From: Gammaproteobacteria bacterium
GTDB lineage: Bacteria; Pseudomonadota; Gammaproteobacteria; Thiomicrospirales; Thiomicrospiraceae
Direction of reading: 5' to 3'
Length of the DNA stretch: 5,365 nt
Assembly (NCBI GenBank): GCA_013153955.1
Contig: JAADDM010000210.1
Span: forward strand, 1-5,365
This document shows positions 1 through 5,352 of the stretch, one piece after another (positions within the stretch are counted from its first letter, which is position 1; each line of letters begins with the position of its first letter). The notes beneath the pieces are model-generated. The model was not told where the DNA came from. It was given only the letters and a program-made list of their open reading frames with translations, and did no database searches. The position numbers and the translations under genes were made by a program.

Positions 1-583
1 GTAAGTCTTCAAGTTCTTTTAGCTCCTCTTCGTCTAAGCCAATTAGACGAATTAGAACACCATCTTCAATAGCATCAGCTACTTTTTGTAACAGAGTAAG
101 ACGTGCAAGTGCCACCTTATCACCACTGTTGGCGATACGCTTAACCTTTGAAATCCCTTTATCGATCGACTCCATATCTGCTAGTGCCAACTCCATATTG
201 ATGATACCAATATCATCTAATGGGTTAATTTGGCCAGCAACATGGACAATATCATCATTTTCAAAGCAACGTACGACTTGCACAATCGCATCCGTTTCAC
301 GGATATTGGCCAAAAACTTATTGCCTAGCCCTTCCCCTTTAGAAGCCCCTTCAACTAGGCCAGCGATATCCATAAAATCAACCGTTGCTGAGAGCGTGCG
401 TTCAGGGTTTACAATCTTAGCAAGCGCTTCTTCACGTGCGTCCGGTACTGGAACGACGCCAACATTCGGCTCAATCGTACAGAAAGGGTAGTTTGCAGAT
501 TCAATACCTGCATTGGTTAATGCATTAAATAAAGTTGATTTTCCAACGTTTGGTAATCCAACGATTCCACATTTAATTGCCAT
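1..583 (-). CDS. ychF: YchF/OLA1-family P-loop ATPase (partial, C-terminus beyond left edge)
   Basis: N-terminal 194 codons of YchF, a ribosome-associated Obg-like NTPase that in studied members prefers ATP over GTP and is linked to translation and stress responses. Visible: the P-loop GLPNVGKST at residues 9-17; the switch/G3 motif DIAGLV at 72-77, with a Leu where classical GTPases have the catalytic Gln (typical of the HAS-NTPase type); and the family signature GASKGEGLGNKFLANIRET at 79-97. The identity with E. coli YchF is obvious by eye. Full-length family members are about 363 residues, so about 170 residues, including the NxxE specificity motif and the TGS domain, lie outside the window. 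The reading frame is open to the edge. The ATG at 583-581 has a Shine-Dalgarno AGGAGA (591-596) 7 nt upstream, which fixes the start. pth ends 119 bp upstream on the same strand. I see no convincing promoter in that gap, so read-through from rplY-pth is possible. The pth-ychF pairing is widely conserved. Confidence 0.97.
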   Translation of the reverse strand, partial: MAIKCGIVGLPNVGKSTLFNALTNAGIESANYPFCTIEPNVGVVPVPDAREEALAKIVNPERTLSATVDFMDIAGLVEGASKGEGLGNKFLANIRETDAIVQVVRCFENDDIVHVAGQINPLDDIGIINMELALADMESIDKGISKVKRIANSGDKVALARLTLLQKVADAIEDGVLIRLIGLDEEELKELEDL

Positions 584-702
584 TCTGTACTCTCCTAAAC
601 ATTAAGACTTAAAGCGATTGTTTATAATTTTGGGTTATTAAGGGGGGGCTATCAGCCCTGATTCAGGCCTGCTCTATCGTGAACATCTAAACCAGTTTTG
701 AA

Positions 703-1278
703 TTATTTTTTGGTATGTAATAGGTGCATTGCTTTTTGCAGGTCACCTTTTGTCAACTCAGGAATGATTTTAGTCGCTTCATAGCTCACATCATCAATCA
801 CCTGTCTTTCGGGCTTTGATGCTGCTTTAAGAACATAATCAACCACCTGATCCCGATGACCGGGATGGCCAATGCCTAGTCGAAGGCGCATAAAGTTTTT
901 ACCCATGGCTGCAATCATATCTCTAAGGCCATTATGCCCACCATGACCGCCGCCTACTTTGAGCTTGGCGACACCTGGCTCTAAATCAAGCTCATCATGC
1001 GCCACTAAAATTGACTCAACAGGGATTTTATAAAACTTAGCAAGCGCTTGAATAGACTGCCCACTTCGGTTCATAAAAGTGCTTGGTTTTAATAACCAAA
1101 AATCCATCCCATTTGATTGAACACGTGCAACATGACCCAGAAACTTGGTCTCTGGACGAAATACTACCCCATTTTGGCGCGCTACTTCGTCCACAAACCA
1201 AAAACCGGCGTTATGTCGAGTCTGCTCATATTTATCCCCTGGATTACCCAGACCAACAATTAATTGAACAGATGACAT
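703..1278 (-). CDS. pth: Peptidyl-tRNA hydrolase (Pth)
   Basis: Cytosolic esterase that removes the peptide from peptidyl-tRNAs dropped by ribosomes, recycling the tRNA; essential in E. coli. At 191 aa it matches the usual length (E. coli 194). Family motifs are intact: VGLGNPGDKYEQTRHNAG at 8-25 with the catalytic His22 (E. coli His20) and Asn12; FMN with Asn70 (E. coli Asn68); LVAHDELDL at 91-99 with Asp95 (E. coli Asp93); and the GGGHGGHNGLRD loop at 109-120 with His115/Asn116 (E. coli His113/Asn114). LRLGIGHPG at 132-140 follows. The ATG at 1278-1276 is preceded by GGAAG about 8 nt upstream. The gene starts 42 bp after the rplY stop with no terminator between them, so rplY and pth are probably co-transcribed. 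No missing residues or frame damage are seen. Confidence 0.98.
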   Translation of the reverse strand: MSSVQLIVGLGNPGDKYEQTRHNAGFWFVDEVARQNGVVFRPETKFLGHVARVQSNGMDFWLLKPSTFMNRSGQSIQALAKFYKIPVESILVAHDELDLEPGVAKLKVGGGHGGHNGLRDMIAAMGKNFMRLRLGIGHPGHRDQVVDYVLKAASKPERQVIDDVSYEATKIIPELTKGDLQKAMHLLHTKK

Positions 1279-1320
1279 ACGCCGGCTTCCGTTTTGCGTC
1301 GTTAATTTCTTAAAAAGAGA

Positions 1321-1899
1321 TTAACGCTTTGCTTTACCAATGTTTACAACCGCTTGGTCATAATCAGAGTTACCGTGTGCAAGTGCTGTTACAACAACAC
1401 CTTCTGGTAAGTTCAGCTGAGAAAGACGTAGGCTTGTGCCCGCTTCCATCTCTGAAACATCAATCTGAATGATCGTTGGTAAGTTAGCAGCAATACACTT
1501 AACTTCAATGCTTGACTGAAGAAGTGATAACTGACCACCGGCTTTAACACCAGGTGCTACATCACCACCAACAACTTCAACAGGAACTTTCTTAACAAGG
1601 AAGTTGTCTGCTGCACGTTGGAAATCGATGTGGAATGCTGCACCCGTTGCTGGGTGACGCTGCATATCTTTAATTACGCAAGTTTCAGTTGTTCCACCTT
1701 CTACTTCAAGGGTGATGACAGTGTTAAAAATAGCATCATTTTCAAGTGCTTTTTTAACGAAGTTTGCTGCTAAAGAAACTGATACAGCTTCTTTTCCTGC
1801 ACCGTAAACAACGGCAGGTACTAGATTCGCATGACGAAGGCGGCGGCTCGCACCTTTCCCTTTGTCAGTACGGATTTCTGAAGTCCAAGTTTGGCTCAT
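1321..1899 (-). CDS. rplY: 50S ribosomal protein bL25, long CTC/TL5 form
   Basis: bL25 binds 5S rRNA in the central protuberance of the large ribosomal subunit. At 192 aa this is the two-domain CTC form, unlike the 94-aa single-domain E. coli protein. The N-terminal 5S-binding domain (about residues 1-95) carries GKGASRRLR at 14-22, PAVVYG at 28-33 and MQRHPATGAAFHIDF at 79-93, all matching E. coli L25. The C-terminal beta domain (about 98-180) includes VKKVPVEVVG and SLRLSQLNLPEGV (156-168), the typical CTC domain. The C-terminus is basic (GKAKR). A strong Shine-Dalgarno GGAGAG (1905-1910) sits 5 nt before the ATG and settles the start. The gene has its own promoter and a structured leader upstream, and prs is closed off by a terminator. 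It is probably transcribed as rplY-pth, possibly with ychF. Confidence 0.98.
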   Translation of the reverse strand: MSQTWTSEIRTDKGKGASRRLRHANLVPAVVYGAGKEAVSVSLAANFVKKALENDAIFNTVITLEVEGGTTETCVIKDMQRHPATGAAFHIDFQRAADNFLVKKVPVEVVGGDVAPGVKAGGQLSLLQSSIEVKCIAANLPTIIQIDVSEMEAGTSLRLSQLNLPEGVVVTALAHGNSDYDQAVVNIGKAKR

Positions 1900-2010
1900 T
1901 TTTTCTCTCCAAGGATGATAATTTCATCAATCGATCTCTTTGTTAACCGATGATTTTATTGAAATTATCCAATTTTAATAGCTTACCGTTTGCGACCAAC
2001 CGTAAGGGAA
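1900..2010 (-). promoter_or_regulatory. Structured 5' leader of rplY (two stem-loops)
   Basis: About 110 nt between the predicted rplY start point and its ATG. The first hairpin, at the mRNA 5' end, pairs 1998-2006 with 1982-1990 (CTTACGGTT with AACGGTAAG in the RNA, one G-G mismatch, 7-nt loop). The second is compound. Its outer stem is a perfect 9-bp inverted repeat, GATAATTTC (1961-1969) with GAAATTATC (1917-1925). Its inner stem pairs 1945-1952 (CAUCGGUU in the RNA) with 1925-1932 (GAUUGAUG), 8 pairs including three G-U. Position 1925 can pair in only one of the two stems. The stems are separated by a one-sided bulge at 1953-1960. The G-U pairs would be A-C mismatches in the opposite transcript, so the structure belongs to the rplY mRNA. 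It ends 6 nt upstream of the Shine-Dalgarno. Autogenous control of rplY through its leader has been reported in E. coli; a similar role here is inference. Confidence 0.55.
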
Positions 2011-2016
2011 GCGAGG

Positions 2017-2045
2017 ATTATACTCAAATATAGAACTTATGCCAG
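2017..2045 (-). promoter_or_regulatory. Predicted sigma70-type promoter of rplY
   Basis: On the minus strand, CTGGCA (2040-2045, 4 of 6 matches to the -35 consensus) is followed after exactly 17 bp by a perfect TATAAT (2017-2022). The predicted start point is near 2010, just downstream of the prs terminator and upstream of the leader hairpins. The position between a terminator and a ribosomal-protein gene makes this the most credible promoter in the window. Confidence 0.75.
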
Positions 2046-2100
2046 CTATTTTGCGCATTTTATGAAAGTAATCAACACCTTCTGTTCAAACGACAGACAT

Positions 2101-2126
2101 AAAAAAACGCCCATTAAGGCGCTTTT
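2101..2126 (-). terminator. Rho-independent terminator of prs
   Basis: In the minus-strand transcript, AAAAGCGCC (2126-2118) pairs with GGCGTTTTT (2111-2103): four G-C pairs, one G-U and four A-U pairs around a 6-nt loop, ending in seven U (2107-2101). It begins 21 nt after the prs stop codon. The plus-strand direction would have a G-C core but only a four-T tail, so it is less likely to terminate that way. Confidence 0.85.
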
Positions 2127-2147
2127 AAAATAATTAACACAGAGTCA

Positions 2148-3107
2148 TTAGTGCTTCATTAAAGAGGTCACAGATTCATCTTGGTTAATACGGCGGATGG
2201 TTTCGCCCACGATTTCAGCAATGGTCACGGTTCTTACTTTAGTACAGTTCATAGCCGCTTCATTCTGAGGAATTGAATCTGTTACCACTAGCTCTTTCAA
2301 AACAGAGTTTTCGATATTATCAATGGCGGGGCCTGATAATACGGCGTGAACAACATAAGCAGAAACACTTTTAGCGCCTCGCTCCATTAAGGCAGCAGCA
2401 GCTTTACATAATGTACCTGCTGTATCGACCATATCGTCCACAATAATACAGTCACGACCATCAATGTCACCGATGATATTCATCACTTCTGAGACATTCG
2501 CTTTTGGGCGACGCTTATCAATAATCGCCATTTCGGCATTTAAAGACTTAGCAACGGCACGGGCACGTACCACCCCTCCCATATCAGGAGAGACAATCAT
2601 GACATTTTCTAGATCATCACAGTTCTTCTGCATATCTTCAACCAGTAAAGGAGAAGCATAGATATTATCAACCGGAATATCAAAGAATCCCTGAATTTGA
2701 TCTGCATGCAGATCAACCGTCACCACTTGATGAGCGCCCGCACGGGAGATCATATCTGCTGTTAGGCGCGCTGTAATCGGCACGCGAGCAGAGTGAGGAC
2801 GACGATCTTGGCGTGCAAACCCATAATAAGGGATAACAGCGGTTATACGAGAAGCGGATGCACGTTTAAGCGCATCAATCATCACCAACATTTCCATTAG
2901 ATTAACTGCTGGCTCAGGGGTACATGTTGGTTGCAACACGAATACATCTTGACCACGAACAGACTCTTTAATTTCAACCATGATTTCGCCGTCACTAAAG
3001 CGACCGACATCGGCATTACCTAAAGGTAGGTTCAAATATTGAGAGATTTTTTCTGCTAGGTTGACATTTGCGTTTCCCGCAAAAATCATGACATTTTTAT
3101 TGGCCAT
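2148..3107 (-). CDS. prs: Ribose-phosphate pyrophosphokinase (PRPP synthase, class I)
   Basis: Cytosolic enzyme that transfers pyrophosphate from ATP to ribose 5-phosphate, giving PRPP for purine, pyrimidine, NAD, histidine and tryptophan synthesis. At 319 aa it is close to E. coli Prs (315). Visible motifs: VGRFSDGE at 34-41; ATP-binding RQDRRPHSARVPIT at 99-112; the PRPP synthase signature DLHADQIQGFFDIPVD at 132-147 with His134 (E. coli His131); the catalytic flexible loop IDKRRPKANVSEV from 196, with Lys198 and Arg200; and the ribose-phosphate-binding DDMVDTAGT at 224-232. All key residues are present. The ATG at 3107-3105 follows AGGAG (3116-3120) with an 8-nt spacer. tRNA-Gln lies 53 bp upstream with no terminator or clear promoter between, so both probably share a transcript. 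A terminator lies 21 nt after the stop. Confidence 0.98.
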   Translation of the reverse strand: MANKNVMIFAGNANVNLAEKISQYLNLPLGNADVGRFSDGEIMVEIKESVRGQDVFVLQPTCTPEPAVNLMEMLVMIDALKRASASRITAVIPYYGFARQDRRPHSARVPITARLTADMISRAGAHQVVTVDLHADQIQGFFDIPVDNIYASPLLVEDMQKNCDDLENVMIVSPDMGGVVRARAVAKSLNAEMAIIDKRRPKANVSEVMNIIGDIDGRDCIIVDDMVDTAGTLCKAAAALMERGAKSVSAYVVHAVLSGPAIDNIENSVLKELVVTDSIPQNEAAMNCTKVRTVTIAEIVGETIRRINQDESVTSLMKH

Positions 3108-3108
3108 T

Positions 3109-3122
3109 ACAGGCGCTCCTGT
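3109..3122 (-). promoter_or_regulatory. Small hairpin holding the prs Shine-Dalgarno
   Basis: In the transcript, ACAGG and CCUGU pair over an AGCG loop: a perfect 5-bp stem within 14 nt. The Shine-Dalgarno AGGAG lies partly in the 5' arm and partly in the loop, and the stem ends one base before the ATG. It is short, so its effect on prs translation is uncertain and it may be chance. Confidence 0.3.
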
Positions 3123-3160
3123 TCGGGGTAAAAATGATTTGGGGAATTAGGATAGGATAT

Positions 3161-3235
3161 TGGCAGGGCTGGCAGGATTCGAACCTGCGGTACACTGGAT
3201 CAAAACCAGATGCCTTACCGCTTGGCTACAGCCCT
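3161..3235 (-). tRNA. tRNA-Gln (anticodon UUG)
   Basis: A 75-nt tRNA that folds into a cloverleaf by hand. The acceptor stem AGGGCTG/CAGCCCT is a perfect 7 bp, followed by discriminator G and an encoded CCA. The D arm is GCC-AAGCGGTAA-GGC. The anticodon loop TTTTGAT (3199-3205) gives anticodon TTG at 3201-3203. The variable loop is GTACC, and the T arm is GCAGG-TTCGAAT-CCTGC. The D arm, anticodon loop and T loop match E. coli tRNA-Gln(UUG). One oddity is that the anticodon stem has a U-U mismatch at its outermost pair (27-43; plus-strand positions 3210 and 3194), so only four Watson-Crick pairs close it. A tRNA-Gln just upstream of prs is the usual gammaproteobacterial arrangement. With no terminator before prs, the tRNA is probably cut from a tRNA-prs transcript. 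Confidence 0.97.
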
Positions 3236-3266
3236 TTAATATCATTGTCGTTAAAGACAGGTGCGT

Positions 3267-3294
3267 ATTATCCATGTATTCGACCCAAGTACAA
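3267..3294 (-). promoter_or_regulatory. Predicted promoter of tRNA-Gln-prs
   Basis: Minus strand: TTGTAC (3289-3294, first three bases of the -35 consensus) and GATAAT (3267-3272, 5 of 6 to the -10 consensus) with a 16-bp spacer. The predicted start is near 3260, about 25 nt before the mature tRNA. The stretch just upstream (3301-3332) is almost purely A/T with A- and T-tracts, like an UP element, and a GC-rich ACGCACC follows the -10 box, as in many stable-RNA promoters. The -35 box is weak. The 101-bp gap between the tRNA and the TPR gene holds nothing else clear, and I see no GC-rich terminator for the TPR gene in it. Confidence 0.5.
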
Positions 3295-3336
3295 GGGAAA
3301 GTTTACAAGTTTTTAAAATTTATTTAATTAAACGAC

Positions 3337-5136
3337 TTACTGTCGGTATTGTGACTGTTTTAAATCATGCATAAGATCCTGTAACCGATTGTTTTCTAAA
3401 AACTTTTTGTGATTATTCTGCCACAAAGACTCTGCAAGCTCAAATTTTCTCTGTTTCCAATACGTTAAAATTAAATGTATTAACACCTCATCATCGAACT
3501 GAATCGCCAATGCCTGCTCTAATAGAGTGGCCGCTTGATCATAATTACCACGCATAAAATAGTACCAGCCCAAGCTATCTAGTACATAGTAATTATTAGG
3601 TTCTATGGCGCGCGCCTTGGTTAACAGCTGCTTTGCTTCATCTAGCGACTTTCCTTGCTCAACATAGAAATACCCTAAGGCATTTAAAGCATCAACATCA
3701 TTCGGCGCATGCTGGATCACTTGTTTAAGATTCCTCTCATACACCTCAAACTCACCCAACCGATGCAAGACCAGCGCCTGTGCTAATAAGACTTCTATAT
3801 TCTGAGGGTCAATTTCTAAGGCTTCATCATAGGCCTCTACCGCCTTCGCATCGCGCCCTTCATATGCGTAAAAAATGCCTTTTGCACGTAACACTTTAAA
3901 CTGCTCAGCCGGGGTTGCGGCCGTAAGTGCATTTATAATACGGAAAGCCTCTTGCATCTTATTTTGTGATTGGTAAATTTCTGCTTGATGCAGCCCTGCA
4001 TCAACTTGATAGGTTTCTGAAGTCACCTGTGACAGATGAAGCAAGGCTTCTTCATAACGCTGCTGTGCTTGATAAAGTAACCCTAGATAATACTGTGAAG
4101 CCTGCTGGTAGGCAGGCTTTCCAAGCACTTTTTGCAAGTTATTTTCCGCTTTTGAAAAGGCTTTAAATTCCATTTCAATAAGCGCCAGTGATAACCGAGA
4201 AGTATGAGCATCCGGAACAGAGCTTAAGATATTTTCATAACGTTTAACAGCATCCCCGTACCGCTCGGCTTGAACCTCTAACCGTGCCATACGCTCCTGC
4301 ACCAACCAATCTTTAGGGTATTTTTTTAAATAAGGTGTCAATGCCGCCACCCCTTCTTCCGGCATAGCCAGTGACAAATAAATCTTCGATAGTAAACGAT
4401 TAATACTCTGCTCTGATGTTTTTGACGCCCGGTTTTTAATCTCATTAAGTGCCGCCAATGCCTGAGCAGGCTGCCCTTTCGCGTCTCTTACCAGCCCTAG
4501 CGCATAATGACTTGCCCAATAATTAGGGTACTGTTCAGCCAGCGCCTTCATAAAACTTAAAGCCGACTCTGTCGCCACGGATGCAGCCACTCGCTGCCCG
4601 GTCAGAAGCATATCATGCTCCAACCCTTCTTGAGACAACGCATGATACTTAGACCATTGCTCCAATGCTAAGGGGACGTTATTGTGACGCAAGCTCAGTA
4701 AAAATGAGGCGCGCCAAGGGATCGCTTCATTAGGCGATAATTTTCGCCATAACACCGTGGCCCGTTCAATGCTTTCAACGCTTCGTGTCTGCACAGACAG
4801 TTGGAAAACGCGCTCAGCCAACCCCTTGTCTCCTGTTTTCTCGGCTAAGGCATACAGCACGTCAAAGGCTTGCCCTAGGTAGCCTTTTTTAACCATCATT
4901 TCAGCCGCTAATATTTTAAACATCGTATCAGCATCTAAGCCGGCATGATGACCTAGCAACGCTTTAGCGGTACGCTCTGCACTCAGATTAACAGGCGTTG
5001 ACAAGGGCTCGCTAGGCGCACGATTCGAATCGGGTAGAATATCCTGCACACACCCTGACAACAGCGCCGACACCACCAGTGAACCCACAACAAGACCTCT
5101 CTTGAACAAAAGAGGGTTATAAACACCTTTATACAC
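3337..5136 (-). CDS. TPR-repeat outer-membrane lipoprotein, LbcA-like
   Basis: A 599-aa secreted lipoprotein. Residues 1-28 form a lipoprotein signal peptide: basic FKRG, then a hydrophobic core, then lipobox LLSG-Cys29. Val follows the Cys rather than Asp, which by the E. coli Lol rule favours the outer membrane. A polar linker (30-50) leads into helical TPR repeats to the C-terminus. The clearest are about 207-236, 277-309, 346-375, 414-446, 482-514 and 516-549 (NPN/DPQ-type turns such as EIDPQN and AIEPNN). I prefer the GTG at 5136-5134 because AAGGAG (5145-5150) lies 8 nt before it. The longer frame starts at a TTG (5163) directly after a stop codon and has no Shine-Dalgarno I trust. Architecture, length and position resemble P. 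aeruginosa LbcA, the adaptor for the periplasmic protease CtpA in degrading peptidoglycan hydrolases. TPR proteins are hard to assign, so this rests mainly on synteny. Confidence 0.85.
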   Translation of the reverse strand: MYKGVYNPLLFKRGLVVGSLVVSALLSGCVQDILPDSNRAPSEPLSTPVNLSAERTAKALLGHHAGLDADTMFKILAAEMMVKKGYLGQAFDVLYALAEKTGDKGLAERVFQLSVQTRSVESIERATVLWRKLSPNEAIPWRASFLLSLRHNNVPLALEQWSKYHALSQEGLEHDMLLTGQRVAASVATESALSFMKALAEQYPNYWASHYALGLVRDAKGQPAQALAALNEIKNRASKTSEQSINRLLSKIYLSLAMPEEGVAALTPYLKKYPKDWLVQERMARLEVQAERYGDAVKRYENILSSVPDAHTSRLSLALIEMEFKAFSKAENNLQKVLGKPAYQQASQYYLGLLYQAQQRYEEALLHLSQVTSETYQVDAGLHQAEIYQSQNKMQEAFRIINALTAATPAEQFKVLRAKGIFYAYEGRDAKAVEAYDEALEIDPQNIEVLLAQALVLHRLGEFEVYERNLKQVIQHAPNDVDALNALGYFYVEQGKSLDEAKQLLTKARAIEPNNYYVLDSLGWYYFMRGNYDQAATLLEQALAIQFDDEVLIHLILTYWKQRKFELAESLWQNNHKKFLENNRLQDLMHDLKQSQYRQ

Positions 5137-5171
5137 CGATAAAACTCCTTCAAATTGAGTCAACTATTTTA

Positions 5172-5259
5172 ATTTAAGCCAACAATAAGCCGTTAAAAGC
5201 GAGCCAAGTATTTGTGACCGTTTGCTGATAAATGGCACTCATTTCAAGCCAAACAATAA
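5172..5259. repeat. Imperfect direct repeat upstream of the TPR gene
   Basis: ATTTAAGCCAACAATAA (5172-5188) and ATTTCAAGCCAAACAATAA (5241-5259) are the same motif apart from two single-base insertions, 69 bp start to start. The copies lie 36 and 105 bp upstream of the GTG start of the lipoprotein gene. I found no convincing -10/-35 pair for that gene here, so its promoter remains unplaced. The repeat could be a pair of protein-binding sites or an old duplication. Confidence 0.4.
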
Positions 5260-5275
5260 ATAAGACTTTCAACAC

Positions 5276-5300
5276 TTACCCTCTGAATATTACAGGGTAA
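5276..5300. promoter_or_regulatory. 25-bp dyad in the divergent control region
   Basis: TTACCCT-N11-AGGGTAA is a perfect 7+7 inverted repeat, ending 13 bp before the predicted plus-strand -35 box. The spacing and position fit a dimeric regulator site. As RNA it would have a large 11-nt loop and no U-tract, so it is unlikely to be a terminator. The binding protein is unknown. Confidence 0.4.
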
Positions 5301-5301
5301 T

Positions 5302-5321
5302 GTAAGACAAAGTGAGACAAA
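5302..5321. repeat. Tandem 10-bp repeat overlapping the -35 box
   Basis: GTAAGACAAA is followed directly by GTGAGACAAA, identical at 9 of 10 positions. The period is about one helical turn, so both copies face the same side of the DNA, and the second copy contains the predicted -35 hexamer. This is the usual layout of activator half-sites, but no known regulator motif is recognised. Confidence 0.45.
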
Positions 5322-5342
5322 ACTTGCAATTTTGCTCATAAT
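5314..5342 (+). promoter_or_regulatory. Predicted promoter of a divergent gene (by synteny hemA)
   Basis: GAGACA (5314-5319, 4 of 6) and CATAAT (5337-5342, 5 of 6) are 17 bp apart on the plus strand, with a predicted start near 5349. No plus-strand gene begins inside the window, so the target lies past the right edge. In P. aeruginosa the gene divergent from the TPR lipoprotein is hemA (glutamyl-tRNA reductase); that identity is inference only. Confidence 0.5.
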
Positions 5343-5352
5343 TTAGCAAAAT
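5329..5352. promoter_or_regulatory. Operator-like dyad centred on the -10 box
   Basis: ATTTTGCT-N8-AGCAAAAT is a perfect 8+8 inverted repeat. The predicted -10 hexamer CATAAT begins the 8-bp centre, and the right arm covers the predicted start point. A protein bound here would block RNA polymerase, so a repressor operator is the simplest reading. If transcribed it could also form a small 5' hairpin, but most of the left arm is upstream of the start. The regulator is not known. Confidence 0.45.

Noticed and set aside
129..491. Plus-strand open frame of 120 codons
   Set aside because: It lies wholly antisense to the strongly conserved ychF and its translation is low-complexity Ser/Ile-rich with no recognisable domain.
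1083..1313. Plus-strand open frame over the 5' part of pth
   Set aside because: It is antisense to conserved pth codons with no ribosome site or recognisable product.
1764..1946. Plus-strand open frame over the rplY start and leader
   Set aside because: It is antisense to bL25 and the rplY leader, and its composition looks random.
2464..2661. Plus-strand open frame inside prs
   Set aside because: It is fully antisense to catalytic parts of prs with no sign of its own translation signals.
3134..3316. Plus-strand open frame across the tRNA-Gln gene
   Set aside because: It reads through the complement of a complete tRNA. The peptide WQGWQDSNLRYTGSKPDALPLGY is a well-known type of false protein made from tRNA antisense.
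3301..3332. AT-rich inverted repeats after the TPR gene as a terminator
   Set aside because: The palindrome TTTAATTAAA has no G-C core, so it is unlikely to terminate. An UP-element-like role for the tRNA promoter fits better.
3966..4166. Plus-strand open frame inside the TPR gene
   Set aside because: It is antisense to TPR repeats and has no start signals or recognisable domain.
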